From positions 3,844,001 through 3,908,000 of the forward strand of contig NZ_CP016761.1 of assembly GCF_001642935.1 (NCBI RefSeq): a DNA stretch of 64,000 bases. The letters run 5' to 3'. Made by a program: the position numbers and the translations under genes. The stretch's first letter is position 1. Each line of letters opens with the position of its first letter. Below the pieces are notes generated by a model, which saw only the letters and a list, made by a program, of their open reading frames with translations, had not been told where the DNA came from and did no database searches. Below are positions 1 through 9,038 of this stretch, one piece after another. Origin of the DNA: Fictibacillus arsenicus (GTDB lineage: Bacteria > Bacillota > Bacilli > Bacillales > Fictibacillaceae).

Positions 1-845
1 CCGATACCTTGGTTAACACCGATCGGCTTACCAAACTGCTTGCGTTCTTTCGCGTAATTTACGGATGCATCAAGTGCACCTTGCGCGATTCCTACCGCTT
101 GAGCTGCAATACCGTTGCGTCCGCCATCCAGCGTCATCATCGCGATCTTAAAGCCTTCACCCTCTTTGCCAAGAAGGTTTTCAGCTGGCACACGGCAATC
201 TTCGAAAATGATCTCTAATGTTGGAGAAGAACGAATCCCGAGTTTCTTTTCTTTTTTCCCAAAAGAAAATCCTGGTGTCCCTTTTTCTACGATAAAAGCG
301 GAAACCCCTCTCGTTCCTGCATCGATATCCGTGCGGGCAAACACGACATAAATTTCTGCGTCGCCAGCGTTCGTGATAAAGATTTTAGAGCCGTTGATGA
401 TGTAATGGTCGCCGTCTTTTTTCGCAGTTGTTTTCATGTTTCCTGCATCAGATCCAGAACCTGGCTCAGTTAAGCCGTAAGCACCGATTTTCTTTCCTTC
501 TGCCATCGGACGAAGGAACTTTTGCTTTTGTTCTTCATTACCGAACTTGAAGATCGGCCATCCTGCAAGTGATGTATGCGCAGAAAGAGTTACACCAACT
601 GATGCACATACACGTGATAGTTCTTCAACTGCGATTACGTAGCCAAGATAGTCTCCGCCGATTCCGCCGTACTCTTCAGGCCAAGGAATACCGCAAAGTC
701 CTAGTTCTCCCATTTGATCAAAAATCGCACGGTCAAAGCGCTCTTCTTCATCACGTTCAGCCGCTGTCGGTTCTACTTCGTTACGTGCAAAATCACGCAC
801 CATCTTGCGGATCATTTCATGTTCTTCAGATAATAAAAATTGCAT
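1..845 (-). CDS. Acyl-CoA dehydrogenase, partial at the window edge
   Basis: Flavoprotein that introduces the 2,3 double bond of acyl-CoA in fatty-acid beta-oxidation. The ATG at 843-845 follows an AGAGGGAGAG ribosome site, and about 281 codons read open to the window edge. Visible family motifs are the N-terminal helical domain ([14 protein letters not shown]), [11 protein letters not shown] near residue 125 (FAD/acyl pocket) and [10 protein letters not shown]. The C-terminal domain with the catalytic Glu lies outside the window. It is the last visible gene of the minus-strand beta-oxidation cluster, 16 bp after the paralogue at 862-2001, with which it shares long identical stretches, so a gene duplication is likely. 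In B. subtilis the corresponding gene is acdA or mmgC; which one cannot be decided here. Confidence 0.93.
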   Translation of the reverse strand, partial: MQFLLSEEHEMIRKMVRDFARNEVEPTAAERDEEERFDRAIFDQMGELGLCGIPWPEEYGGIGGDYLGYVIAVEELSRVCASVGVTLSAHTSLAGWPIFKFGNEEQKQKFLRPMAEGKKIGAYGLTEPGSGSDAGNMKTTAKKDGDHYIINGSKIFITNAGDAEIYVVFARTDIDAGTRGVSAFIVEKGTPGFSFGKKEKKLGIRSSPTLEIIFEDCRVPAENLLGKEGEGFKIAMMTLDGGRNGIAAQAVGIAQGALDASVNYAKERKQFGKPIGVNQGI

Positions 846-861
846 CTCTATTCTCTCCCTC

Positions 862-2001
862 TTACCCTAGTAGGTGTTTGCTGAGTACCATACGCTGAAT
901 TTCACTTGTTCCTTCGTAGATCTGACACACTTTCGCGTCACGGAACAGTCTTTCAACCGGATATTCCTTCGTGTAGCCGTAGCCGCCGTATACTTGCACA
1001 GCTTCGATCGCTGATTTCATCGCTGTTTCTGAAGCGAATAGTTTTGCCATCGACGCTTCTTTTCCGCATGGCATGTTATTTGTCTTTAAGTCTGCCGCAC
1101 GATACGTTAAAAGTTTTGCCGCTTCCACTTCTGTCGCCATGTCCGCCAGTTTGAATCCAAGACCTTGATTCGCCCCGATCGGCTTGCCGAACTGTTTTCT
1201 CTCTTTTGCATAGTTCGTTGCATATTCCAAGGCAGCTTCTGCGATACCAAGAGACTGAGCAGCGATTCCGATCCTGCCCACATCCAGATTGCTCATCGCG
1301 ATCTTAAAGCCTTCACCTTCATTGCCTAGCAGATTTTCAGCAGGAACACGCGCATCCTCAAAAACAATCTCGCACGTGTTTGATCCGTTTAACCCCATTT
1401 TTTTCTCTTTCTTTCCTACTGAAAAACCAGGCGTATCTTTATCTACGATGAAGGCTGAGATTCCGTAGCTCCCTTTGTCTGGTTCCGTTGAAGCAAACAC
1501 GATATACACATCCGCTTCGCCTGCATTTGTTATGAAGATCTTCGAGCCGTTCAGCACATAATGATCGCCTTGTTTAACAGCTCTTGTTTTTAGACTTGCT
1601 GCATCAGAACCTGAACTTGGCTCTGTTAATCCGAACGCACCAAGGTACTCTCCACTCGCTAACTTAGTAATGTATTTTTTCTTTTGTTCTTCATTCCCGA
1701 AATAAAGGATCGGATTCGTTCCGACACTCGTATGGACTGATAAAATAACACCAATCGTCGCGCTCACTTTTGAAAGTTCATTAATCGCGATGATGTACGA
1801 CGTAAAATCCATTCCCGCTCCGCCGTACTCTTCAGGAATCGGAATACCCATCAGCCCAAGCTCCGCCATCTTCTTTATAAGATGACGCGGAAACTCTTCC
1901 GTTTCTTCCATATGTTCAATGGCCGGTGCTATCTCTTTTTGTGCAAAATCCCGTACCATCTTCTGCATCATCTTTTGTTCTTCCGTAAACACGAGGTTCA
2001 T
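862..2001 (-). CDS. Acyl-CoA dehydrogenase (short-chain/butyryl type)
   Basis: Complete 379-residue acyl-CoA dehydrogenase, the usual family length. The start is the ATG at 1999-2001, which follows a GGGGAG ribosome site and gives the standard [10 protein letters not shown]-terminus; an upstream in-frame start would add 17 atypical residues. Motifs are [11 protein letters not shown] near 125, [13 protein letters not shown] near 150, and [10 protein letters not shown] near 360, whose Glu is the usual catalytic base. It lies between 3-hydroxybutyryl-CoA dehydrogenase and a second acyl-CoA dehydrogenase, all on the minus strand with short spacers apart from 127 bp upstream. The mmgC-like position suggests short-chain substrates. 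That is inference. Confidence 0.95.
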   Translation of the reverse strand: MNLVFTEEQKMMQKMVRDFAQKEIAPAIEHMEETEEFPRHLIKKMAELGLMGIPIPEEYGGAGMDFTSYIIAINELSKVSATIGVILSVHTSVGTNPILYFGNEEQKKKYITKLASGEYLGAFGLTEPSSGSDAASLKTRAVKQGDHYVLNGSKIFITNAGEADVYIVFASTEPDKGSYGISAFIVDKDTPGFSVGKKEKKMGLNGSNTCEIVFEDARVPAENLLGNEGEGFKIAMSNLDVGRIGIAAQSLGIAEAALEYATNYAKERKQFGKPIGANQGLGFKLADMATEVEAAKLLTYRAADLKTNNMPCGKEASMAKLFASETAMKSAIEAVQVYGGYGYTKEYPVERLFRDAKVCQIYEGTSEIQRMVLSKHLLG

Positions 2002-2115
2002 GGTCTCTCCCCATTTCCTTTTTGAAAATCTATCGTGGCACAGATAGAACATGCTATTGTGCCGATTCGCGATTTGTCTTTCTCACATAGACAAAATCGC
2101 TATTTGTATTTGTCT

Positions 2116-2128
2116 GGGGTCAGACCCC
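2116..2128. repeat. GGGGTCAGACCCC palindrome
   Basis: A perfect 6+1+6 palindrome that abuts the stop codon of the 3-hydroxybutyryl-CoA dehydrogenase gene, in the 127-bp spacer before the next gene. Variants occur at 17224-17236 (GAGGTCAGACCTC) and 56734-56746 (GGGGTCTGGCCCC). It lacks a T-run, so it is a poor intrinsic terminator and looks like a short REP-type repeat. Confidence 0.5.
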
Positions 2129-2980
2129 TTATGCGTAGGTGTAGAAACCTTTGCCTGTCTTCTTGCCTAACCATCCAGCTTTTACGTACTTTCTTAGCAA
2201 CGGACATGGGCGGTACTTATCGTCACCAAAGCCTTCATGCAGCGTTTCCATAATGTAGAGGCATGTATCGAGTCCGATAAAGTCTGCTAGTGTTAACGGC
2301 CCCATCGGGTGGTTCATTCCGAGTTTCATAATCTCGTCAACCGCTTCCGGTGTTGCAACGCCTTCATAGACCGCGAATATTGCTTCGTTGATCATTGGCA
2401 TTAAAATACGGTTTGAGATGAACCCTGGGAAATCATTTACTTCTACCGGCACTTTTTGCAGTTTCTTAGATACCGCTTCGATCGTTTCGTATACATCATC
2501 CGACGTTTGCAAACCGCGGATGATTTCTACTAGTTTCATAACCGGGACCGGGTTCATGAAATGCATGCCGATCACTTTTTCAGGACGTTCTGTAACTGCA
2601 GCAATTTCCGTAATCGGAAGAGATGATGTGTTTGATGCTAATATCGTGTGGTCTGGTGCGTATTGGTCAAGCATCTTAAACAACTGTGTTTTCACGTCCA
2701 TGTTCTCAACAACCGCTTCGATTACCAGGTCTGCTTTTGAAGCATTCTCTAGAGATACCGATGTCGTTAGACGGGATAGGATCGTTTCTTTTTCACTTTC
2801 CTCCATGCGCCCTTTTTCAACTTGACGATTCAAGTTCTTCTGAATATTTCCGATTCCTTTTTGAACGAATTCATCCTTAATATCATGTAAAATTACGCCG
2901 TAGCCTGCCATGGCACAAACTTGTGCGATCCCCGATCCCATCTGTCCTGCGCCAATCACCATAATTTGATTTATGCTCAC
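2129..2980 (-). CDS. 3-hydroxybutyryl-CoA dehydrogenase
   Basis: NAD(P)-dependent dehydrogenase interconverting 3-hydroxyacyl-CoA and acetoacetyl-CoA. It has 283 residues, the standard length. The start is a GTG at 2978-2980, preceded by AAGGAGGAAG. The Rossmann motif [11 protein letters not shown] begins at residue 11. [14 protein letters not shown] near 138-151 carries the catalytic His and Glu, and [16 protein letters not shown] near 230 is the C-terminal dimerisation domain signature. It lies 15 bp downstream of the thiolase gene, so the two are almost certainly co-transcribed. Equivalent to mmgB/hbd in Bacillus. With the thiolase it could run in the degradative direction during fatty-acid use. 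Confidence 0.95.
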   Translation of the reverse strand: MSINQIMVIGAGQMGSGIAQVCAMAGYGVILHDIKDEFVQKGIGNIQKNLNRQVEKGRMEESEKETILSRLTTSVSLENASKADLVIEAVVENMDVKTQLFKMLDQYAPDHTILASNTSSLPITEIAAVTERPEKVIGMHFMNPVPVMKLVEIIRGLQTSDDVYETIEAVSKKLQKVPVEVNDFPGFISNRILMPMINEAIFAVYEGVATPEAVDEIMKLGMNHPMGPLTLADFIGLDTCLYIMETLHEGFGDDKYRPCPLLRKYVKAGWLGKKTGKGFYTYA

Positions 2981-2995
2981 TTACTCTTCCTCCTT

Positions 2996-4180
2996 TTATG
3001 CTTTTACTTCTACTAAAATCGCGTCACCTTGACCGCCGCCTGAACAGATCGAAGCGATCCCAAGTCCGCCGCCGCGTCTTTTTAATTCATGAATCAATGT
3101 AAGAACGATGCGTGTGCCGCTCGCTCCAATCGGATGGCCGAGTGCTACTGCACCGCCGTTCACGTTAACTTTTTCAAGATCTAATCCAGCAAGCTCTGCA
3201 CTTGTTAAAGCAACAGCTGCGAATGCTTCATTGATTTCAAAAAGATCGATTTCCTCTAACGTTTTACCAGTTTTCTTTAAAAGCTCTGTAATGACAAGAC
3301 CTGGCGTTTTCGGGAAATCCTTCGCTTCTACTGCGATCGCTGTGTGCCCTAAGATCGTCGCCATTACTTCCTTGCCTTCTTTTGCAGCGCGTTCTTCACT
3401 CATCACAACGACTGCTGCCGCACCATCATTAACTCCTGGCGCATTTCCTGCTGTAATCGTTCCGTCCTGTGAAAAAACAGGTCTTAATTTTGCAAGAGAC
3501 TCAACAGAAGTATCCTTACGCGGTGATTCATCTTCAGAAACGATGATTGGATCACCTTTACGCTGAGGAACTTCAACAGGAACGATTTCTTCAGCAAACA
3601 CATTATTATCTGCCGCTTTAACAGCAAGGCTGTGACTTCTGTATGCCCACTCATCTTGGCGCACACGCGAAATCTCCATCTCGTTTGCCACATCGTTTCC
3701 GTAGATACCCATGTGAACACCAGTAAACGTACACGTCAAACCATCATGCACCATAAGATCTTTAACGGAGCTGTCTCCCATACGAAGACCCCAGCGAGCT
3801 TTCGGTAAAATATACGGAGCATTGCTCATGGACTCCATTCCGCCTGCTACGATCACTTCTTCATCACCGGCACGAATGATCTGGTCTGCCATCGTAATCG
3901 AACGAAGACCTGAAGCACACACTTTGTTAATCGTCTCCGTCTTTGTTTCCCAAGGCAGTCCTGCTTTTTGTGCAGCCTGACGTGAAGGGATCTGCCCTTG
4001 CCCGCCTTGAAGAACACATCCTAAAATCACTTCATCAACAGATTCAGGTGAAACACCTCCGCGCTGAAGTGCTTCTTTAATCGCGATTCCGCCTAAGTCT
4101 GAAGCAGTCAAAGAGCTTAATCCCCCGCCAAACTTCCCAACTGGCGTACGTGCCCCGCTGACGATTACTGATCTAGTCAT
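2996..4180 (-). CDS. Acetyl-CoA C-acetyltransferase (thiolase)
   Basis: Thiolase of 394 residues, cleaving or forming acetoacetyl-CoA. The ATG at 4178-4180 follows GGGAGG and gives the typical [17 protein letters not shown] start; a longer reading would add 15 residues of leader. The nucleophile is Cys88 in [10 protein letters not shown]. The second active-site His is in [10 protein letters not shown] near 350 and the proton-donor Cys in CSGGGQGDA near 380. It starts its own transcription block: the 138 bp between it and fadF hold a good promoter, a cre site and a FadR-like inverted repeat. Equivalent to mmgA or thlA/yhfS in Bacillus. Confidence 0.96.
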   Translation of the reverse strand: MTRSVIVSGARTPVGKFGGGLSSLTASDLGGIAIKEALQRGGVSPESVDEVILGCVLQGGQGQIPSRQAAQKAGLPWETKTETINKVCASGLRSITMADQIIRAGDEEVIVAGGMESMSNAPYILPKARWGLRMGDSSVKDLMVHDGLTCTFTGVHMGIYGNDVANEMEISRVRQDEWAYRSHSLAVKAADNNVFAEEIVPVEVPQRKGDPIIVSEDESPRKDTSVESLAKLRPVFSQDGTITAGNAPGVNDGAAAVVVMSEERAAKEGKEVMATILGHTAIAVEAKDFPKTPGLVITELLKKTGKTLEEIDLFEINEAFAAVALTSAELAGLDLEKVNVNGGAVALGHPIGASGTRIVLTLIHELKRRGGGLGIASICSGGGQGDAILVEVKA

Positions 4181-4196
4181 ACAAAAACCTCCCGTA

Positions 4197-4225
4197 TTTA
4201 TCGAGTTTTTAGTAAACGCTTTCAA
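4197..4225 (-). promoter_or_regulatory. Promoter of the thiolase operon overlapped by a cre site
   Basis: Read on the minus strand, TTGAAA (4220-4225) and GATAAA (4197-4202) are separated by exactly 17 bp and would start transcription about 10-15 nt ahead of the thiolase ribosome site. TGAAAGCGTTTACT (4211-4224) covers the -35 box and spacer and matches 13 of 14 positions of the CcpA cre consensus TGWAANCGNTNWCA. This position would give carbon-catabolite repression. Matched by eye to remembered consensus. Confidence 0.6.
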
Positions 4226-4239
4226 AAATAAGCCAAGCC

Positions 4240-4251
4240 GAGCGAACGCTC
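4240..4251. promoter_or_regulatory. FadR-like inverted repeat upstream of the thiolase operon
   Basis: GAGCGAACGCTC is a 5+2+5 palindrome embedded in TGACTGAGCGTTCGCTCGG on the minus strand, about 60 bp upstream of the thiolase start. The arrangement resembles the TGA(A/C)TGA half-sites of TetR-family FadR operators but is weaker than the site at 6553-6566. Confidence 0.35.
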
Positions 4252-4274
4252 AGTCACTTAAATATCAAGCATGA

Positions 4275-4300
4275 AGCTGCCGGCACTAAACCTGGCAGCT
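4275..4300 (-). other. Hairpin between fadF and the thiolase gene
   Basis: AGCTGCC (4275-4281) pairs with GGCAGCT (4294-4300). It follows the fadF stop codon on the transcribed strand but lacks a clear U-run, so it may be a weak terminator or a processing or stabilising hairpin that partly uncouples the two blocks. Confidence 0.45.
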
Positions 4301-4318
4301 CACACATATAAATTTTAG

Positions 4319-6451
4319 TTACTGAAGAACTTCTTGTTTTTGTGATCCAAACAAGGATTTCTCCAAGATTTCAACAACATCTAACGTTTGAACCTGTTCT
4401 TCCACTTCTTTCGCCTTTGTCCCGTCACTTAACATCGTTAAGCAGTAAGGACAGCCGCTTCCGATCATGGTTGGATTAACAGCTAGTGCTTGCTCTGTAC
4501 GAGCAACGTTTACACGCGATCCTGCTTTTTCTTCCATCCACATCATTCCGCCGCCTGCTCCGCAGCACATTCCATTTTGACGATTGCGGTCCATCTCAAC
4601 GACTTTTACGCCCGGAATGGCTTTTAAAATATCACGAGGCGGTTCGTATACTTCGTTATAGCGGCCAAGGTAGCAGGAATCATGGTAAGTGATCGTTTCA
4701 TTCACTTCATACTTTGGCTTAATTCTTCCTTCTTTGATCCAATCAGCCAGTAGCTCCGTATGGTGATACACTTCTGCCTTCAGACCAAACTCAGGATACT
4801 CATTTTTAAAGGTGTTATAAGCATGCGGGTCAATCGTAATGATCTTTTTCACATCATGCTTTTCAAACAATGCGATGTTCGCGTTCGCCATCTCTTGGAA
4901 CATGAACTCGTTTCCAAGACGGCGTGCAGTATCACCAGAGTTTTTCTCTTTATTACCGAGAATCGCAAAAGTGATGCCTGCTTCATTCATGATCTTCGCA
5001 AGTGAAAGGGCGATCTTTTGTGAGCGGTTATCATAAGCACCCATTGAACTTACCCAGAACAGGTACTCGAACTCTTCCCCTGCTTTTTCTTTTTCTTTAA
5101 CCGTTGGGATTATGATATCTTCCTTCAGTTCGCGCCAGTTCTCGCGCTCTTTTTTCGAGATTCCCCAAGGATTTCCTTGCTTTTCAATATTCTTAATCGC
5201 ACGCTGCGCTTCAGGGTCCATCTTACCTTCAGTCAATACAAGGTAACGGCGCATATCAATAATCTTATCGACGTGCTCATTCATAACTGGACACTGATCT
5301 TCACAGTTTCGGCAAGTCGTACATGCCCAGATTTCTTCCTCTGTCATTACTTCGCCGATCATCTCAACATCATAAGAAAGTGCAGATGATCCATCTGTCG
5401 TTGCAGCTGTTTCTTGTGCTCCCTGGCCTCTCGCTTCAAATGCGATCTGGTTCCCTTTTGTGTTCGTGAACGCAAATGCCGGCATCCAAGGTGTACGAGA
5501 AGTAACGGCAGCTCCCTTTTCTGTTAAGTGATCGCGCAATTTCACGATCATATCCATTGGTGAAAGCATCTTCCCTGTGCCTGTCGCCGGACAAACATTC
5601 GTACATCGTCCGCACTCTACGCAGGCATAAAGGTCAACGAGCTGTTTCTGGTTGAAGTCTTCAATCTTGTTAACACCGAAAACTTCCTGTGTTTCGTCTT
5701 CAAAATTGATAGAAGATAACTTCCCTATCTTGTCTTTACGGCCAAGCCACACGTTAAGCGGCCCAGCGATCAAGTGTGCGTGCTTTGATTGAGGAACATA
5801 CACTAAGAATGTTAATAAGAACAATAAATGAATCCACCAAGAGATGAAGAAAACAACAGCAGCTCCGGTTTTTCCTAAAAAGCCAAGACCCATCGCAAGT
5901 CCTGATGCAATCGGCGCCGTCCATTCGTATGGAAGGTCGTGCCAAATAATCTCAGCAGCGTTTCCTAACAAAACAGAAAGCATCAAGCCGCCGATGAACA
6001 ATAGAACGAGACCTGATTTGAAACCGCGCTTTAGGCGGACAAGCTTTTCAACATATCTTCTGTAGAAAGCCCAAACGACCGCAACTAAAATCATCGTTGT
6101 TACGATTTCCTGGAAGAACGTAAACCCAGGATAAAGCGGGCCTAGTGGCAGATGTGAGCCAGGCGCAAGTCCTTTCCAAATAAAATCAATCGCTCCAAAC
6201 TGGACTAAGATAAATCCGTAAAAGAACATAACGTGAATAATTCCGCTTTTTTTATCTTTTAAAAGCTTCTTTTGTCCGAAGACATTGACTAGTACTGCTT
6301 TCATTCTTGCTTGTATGGTATGATCAAACTCTACTTTTTTTCCAAGCTTTATAAATTCATACCTTGTTTTAACCACATAGGCAAACAAAAATAGTGCGTA
6401 AGCGGTTACAAAAAGAAACGCAATCCAGTTTGCTATCATTAAGCCGTCCAT
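4319..6451 (-). CDS. fadF: FadF-type (Fe-S)-binding membrane oxidoreductase
   Basis: A 710-residue protein homologous to B. subtilis FadF/YwjF, thought to pass electrons from acyl-CoA dehydrogenase/ETF towards the quinone pool. Residues 1-230 hold about six membrane helices (nitrate-reductase gamma-like). Two ferredoxin motifs follow, CVECGRCTNVCPATG near 280 and CTTCRNCEDQCPV near 385. Two cysteine-rich CCG-type segments lie near the C-terminus: CYLGRYNEVYEPPRDIL, then CCGAGGGMMW and CPYC. The ATG at 6449-6451 follows GGGAGAG; a GTG immediately before it is an alternative. It heads the beta-oxidation cluster, and its promoter overlaps a FadR-type operator. Confidence 0.93.
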   Translation of the reverse strand: MDGLMIANWIAFLFVTAYALFLFAYVVKTRYEFIKLGKKVEFDHTIQARMKAVLVNVFGQKKLLKDKKSGIIHVMFFYGFILVQFGAIDFIWKGLAPGSHLPLGPLYPGFTFFQEIVTTMILVAVVWAFYRRYVEKLVRLKRGFKSGLVLLFIGGLMLSVLLGNAAEIIWHDLPYEWTAPIASGLAMGLGFLGKTGAAVVFFISWWIHLLFLLTFLVYVPQSKHAHLIAGPLNVWLGRKDKIGKLSSINFEDETQEVFGVNKIEDFNQKQLVDLYACVECGRCTNVCPATGTGKMLSPMDMIVKLRDHLTEKGAAVTSRTPWMPAFAFTNTKGNQIAFEARGQGAQETAATTDGSSALSYDVEMIGEVMTEEEIWACTTCRNCEDQCPVMNEHVDKIIDMRRYLVLTEGKMDPEAQRAIKNIEKQGNPWGISKKERENWRELKEDIIIPTVKEKEKAGEEFEYLFWVSSMGAYDNRSQKIALSLAKIMNEAGITFAILGNKEKNSGDTARRLGNEFMFQEMANANIALFEKHDVKKIITIDPHAYNTFKNEYPEFGLKAEVYHHTELLADWIKEGRIKPKYEVNETITYHDSCYLGRYNEVYEPPRDILKAIPGVKVVEMDRNRQNGMCCGAGGGMMWMEEKAGSRVNVARTEQALAVNPTMIGSGCPYCLTMLSDGTKAKEVEEQVQTLDVVEILEKSLFGSQKQEVLQ

Positions 6452-6532
6452 CACTTTCTCTCCCTTCCAATGCTGCTATACCCTATTTCTTTCTCTTTCA
6501 ACTATTCTAATAAAAAATAATTTTCTGACATC

Positions 6533-6541
6533 ATTATATCA
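6533..6541 (-). promoter_or_regulatory. Extended -10 promoter element of fadF
   Basis: On the minus strand TGATATAAT is a TG-N-TATAAT extended -10 element. The matching -35 region would fall on the FadR-type palindrome at 6553-6566, consistent with steric repression. Confidence 0.55.
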
Positions 6542-6552
6542 TAAAAAATAAA

Positions 6553-6566
6553 TGAATGAGCATTCA
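6553..6566. promoter_or_regulatory. FadR operator candidate
   Basis: TGAATGAGCATTCA has perfect 6-bp arms (TGAATG/CATTCA) and closely matches the B. subtilis FadR operator, which pairs TGAATGA with TCATTCA. It covers the -35 region of fadF. FadR is known to repress the fadF operon in B. subtilis and to be released by long-chain acyl-CoA. Confidence 0.65.
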
Positions 6567-6591
6567 GTCGCCATACTCCAAAAAAATTTTT

Positions 6592-6620
6592 TTAGTGGTT
6601 TAACTCATGCAGGGTATACT
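6592..6620 (+). promoter_or_regulatory. Sigma-A-like promoter of the cardiolipin synthase gene
   Basis: TTAGTG (6592-6597) and TATACT (6615-6620) are separated by 17 bp, about 34 bp upstream of the gene start at 6654. Confidence 0.5.
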
Positions 6621-6653
6621 AATACGAAAGCTTTGCAAAAGGAGGAGTTTCAA

Positions 6654-7838
6654 ATGTGGATCGTTCTTTTACTACCAATCCTATGCATTTTGGCATGGAT
6701 TGATTTTTATTTTGGTCATAAGAAACAAGTCAGTCTGGAATTGCCTCCATCGACGACAAGAGGGGAAATGCAATTTTTATCAACCGGGTATCATTTTTTT
6801 GATGCACTTTTTCAAGATATAAAGGATGCAGCTAAATATATTCACATTCAGTTCTATATTCTGCGTGATGATGAGCTCGGCCAGGATCTATGTTCTCTTT
6901 TAATCCAAAAAGCAAAAGAAGGTGTTGAAGTTCGGCTGCTGCTCGATCTTCTTGGCAGCCATGGCGTTAAACAGGAAACGATCCAGTCATTAAAAAAAGC
7001 CGGAATTCATTTTCAGTACTGTAACAAACCTGGATTCCCTTATTTTTTGTATCGGGTTAACCACCGAAATCACCGCAAAGTAGCAATTATTGACGGGAAG
7101 ATCGGATATGCTGGCGGTTATAATGTCGGAAATGAGTACATCGGGAAAGATACAAAGCTCGGTGATTGGCGTGATTACCACATGAGATTACACGGGTCGG
7201 TTGTCGGCGCGCTTCAGCAATCATTTAATCACGATTGGAATGTGGCGTCTGGCGAGGACTTAAATGTATCTGTAGCCACGGATCAGGACGATTCCTCCCA
7301 AAAAGATTTTATGCTCGTTCATTCTAACGGAAGTGCTGTGTACCGATTCTTTTACGAAAAGATTCAACGTTCGAAAAAAAGCATCTTAATTGGTTCACCT
7401 TACTTCATTCCGGGTAAAAAGATGAACAAGGCACTTCTCAGGGCTTTAAAGAGAGGTGTAAAACTCACATTAATCTTACCGATGAATCCCGATCATGCTC
7501 TTGTTAAAGAAGCATCTTACATCTATTTAAAACCGCTCTTAGAAGCCGGTGCAGAAATCTATCAATTTCACGAAGGGTTCTATCATTCAAAAGTGCTGAT
7601 GTTTGATGAACAGATCTGCGATATCGGAACTGCAAACTTTGATTTCCGCAGCTTTTTCTTTAACGATGAAATCAACTGTATATTTACCGACCAAAATTAT
7701 ATTCAAGAAGTAAAAAAGGTGATTGAATCTGATCTGGCACGCTCTGAAAAACTGACGCTGACACGTCTTAAAGAAACCCGCACCCTAAAAGTCCGTCTAA
7801 AGGAAGCGGCCGGGTTTATTATTTCGCCATTCTTATAA
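6654..7838 (+). CDS. Cardiolipin synthase family protein (phospholipase D superfamily)
   Basis: A 394-residue membrane-associated PLD-superfamily enzyme, probably joining two phosphatidylglycerols into cardiolipin. The ATG at 6654 follows AAAGGAGGAG; upstream in-frame codons lack a ribosome site. The protein starts with one membrane segment (WIVLLLPILCILAWIDFYFG), shorter than the two of classical ClsA. Two HKD motifs are present: HRKVAIID with GYAGGYN near 175, and HSKVLMFD with GTANFDFRSF near 340. It is syntenic with B. subtilis ywjE (clsB), where it also sits next to fadF/ywjF. It is divergent from fadF across a 202-bp promoter region. Confidence 0.93.
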   Translation: MWIVLLLPILCILAWIDFYFGHKKQVSLELPPSTTRGEMQFLSTGYHFFDALFQDIKDAAKYIHIQFYILRDDELGQDLCSLLIQKAKEGVEVRLLLDLLGSHGVKQETIQSLKKAGIHFQYCNKPGFPYFLYRVNHRNHRKVAIIDGKIGYAGGYNVGNEYIGKDTKLGDWRDYHMRLHGSVVGALQQSFNHDWNVASGEDLNVSVATDQDDSSQKDFMLVHSNGSAVYRFFYEKIQRSKKSILIGSPYFIPGKKMNKALLRALKRGVKLTLILPMNPDHALVKEASYIYLKPLLEAGAEIYQFHEGFYHSKVLMFDEQICDIGTANFDFRSFFFNDEINCIFTDQNYIQEVKKVIESDLARSEKLTLTRLKETRTLKVRLKEAAGFIISPFL

Positions 7839-7874
7839 GCAATCTTTTCTTCGTAACCTTAGAGGCTTTTGAAA

Positions 7875-8008
7875 GTGGTTGATTTCCGCTCCATGATACT
7901 CGCTTTCCGCGGGGCGGGCGGTGAGCCTCCTGCCGCTTTGCCCCTTTAGGCGTCTCACCTGTCCCACTCGTCCCGCAGGAGTCTCGCACCTTGCGCTCCA
8001 ATCAACTT
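7875..8008 (+). repeat. Dispersed palindromic element, copy 1 (short form)
   Basis: It begins GTGGTTGATTTCCGCTCC and ends CGCTCCAATCAACTT, so GTTGATT and AATCAAC form inverted ends. The interior holds CGCTTTCCGCGGGGCG, then GGTGAGCCTCC pairing with GGCGTCTCACC, then CCCGCAGGAGTCTCGCACC. It fills the gap between the cardiolipin synthase and uvsE genes. Both strands show short open frames, but these are by-products of the repeat. Confidence 0.85.
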
Positions 8009-8084
8009 GCACTGGGGTGTTTTTCAAAACCATTTTAAACCAAAATCTTTTAAGTTAGAGATAAAAAACATAAGGGGGCCAAAA

Positions 8085-9038
8085 ATGCTTACATCCTTTG
8101 GTTTTGTTTCGACAGCTCTCAACTTATATGAGGCCTCGCCAGCTAAAACGATGACATTTGCTACATATCAAAAAAGAGATAAAAAAGAACGGGAAGCACA
8201 GCTCCTCGCGATTACAAAAAACAATTTAGAGCGCACACTGCGTGTTCTCCATTATTGCGTGGCGCACGAATTGCCGCTATACCGGATGTCTTCTTCCATC
8301 GTTCCACTTGCTACACATCCTGATGCATCGTGGGATTTTTTAAAGAAGACAAAACAGGAATGTAAAGAGATCGAGAAAATCGTTAAGAAATATAATCTTA
8401 GAACAAGTATGCATCCAAATCAATTTACGCTTTTTACAAGCCCTCGTCCTGAAGTTACCGTAAATGCTGTGAAGGATATGCAATATCATTATGATCTTTT
8501 AAAAGGGATGGGAATTGAGGATCGGAGCTACATCAATATTCATGTTGGCGGCGCTTATGGAGATAAAGAGGCCGCATTAGAACGCTTTTATGGGAATATT
8601 AAAATGTTGCCATCAGACGTGAAAAGCCGCATGACGCTTGAGAACGACGATAAGACGTTCACGACTGAAGAAACTTTGGAAGTTTGTGTAACAGAAGGTG
8701 TTCCGCTCATGTTTGATTATCATCATTACAAAGCGAATCCTGGCGACACTCCTTTAGAAGAGCTGCTTCCCCGTTTTGTTCAGACTTGGAAAAATACAGG
8801 AAGACCGCCGAAAGTGCACCTATCTTCGCCTAAAGATGAGAAAGCATACAGGAGTCATCATGACTTTGTCAGTCTGGATTATGTACTGCCCTTCTTTAAG
8901 ATGGTGTCAGAGTTCACCGGTGAGCTGGACGTTATGATTGAGGCCAAACAAAAAGACCGCGCTGCCCTTCAGCTCATAAACGAGCTTGAAAAGGTACGCG
9001 GTTTTAAAAGAATGAGCGGCGGAACGATTCTTATGTGA
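8085..9038 (+). CDS. uvsE: UV DNA damage endonuclease UvsE
   Basis: A 317-residue metal-dependent TIM-barrel endonuclease that nicks 5' of UV photoproducts and abasic sites. The ATG at 8085 follows AAGGGGGCC; upstream in-frame codons run into the dispersed repeat. Family features are the N-terminal GFVSTALNLYEASPAK, the barrel segments SMHPNQFTLFTSP near 130 and INIHVGGAYGDKEAALERF near 170, LENDDKTFTTEETLEVC near 205 and LMFDYHHYKANPGD near 230, which carry metal-ligand His, Glu and Asp residues. Syntenic with B. subtilis ywjD. Its last 8 bp overlap the convergent hydrolase gene. Confidence 0.94.
   Translation: MLTSFGFVSTALNLYEASPAKTMTFATYQKRDKKEREAQLLAITKNNLERTLRVLHYCVAHELPLYRMSSSIVPLATHPDASWDFLKKTKQECKEIEKIVKKYNLRTSMHPNQFTLFTSPRPEVTVNAVKDMQYHYDLLKGMGIEDRSYINIHVGGAYGDKEAALERFYGNIKMLPSDVKSRMTLENDDKTFTTEETLEVCVTEGVPLMFDYHHYKANPGDTPLEELLPRFVQTWKNTGRPPKVHLSSPKDEKAYRSHHDFVSLDYVLPFFKMVSEFTGELDVMIEAKQKDRAALQLINELEKVRGFKRMSGGTILM

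Noticed and set aside
2388-2825. Long antisense frames within 3-hydroxybutyryl-CoA dehydrogenase, and at 3108-3566 in the thiolase gene
   Set aside because: Shadows of well-supported genes in G+C-rich codon phase, Ser/Thr-rich, without ribosome sites.
6599-6617. GTTTAA ... GGGTAT sigma-B-like boxes ahead of the cardiolipin synthase gene
   Set aside because: Only 8 bp separate the boxes, too few for sigma-B.
7819-8033. Two minus-strand open frames of 60-66 codons with an RDSCGTSGTGETPKG-like sequence
   Set aside because: They lie within dispersed element copy 1 and recur in other copies in different frames. No ribosome site. Similar readings at 17259-17540, 20522-20906, 36021-36275 and 47539-47763 were rejected for the same reason.
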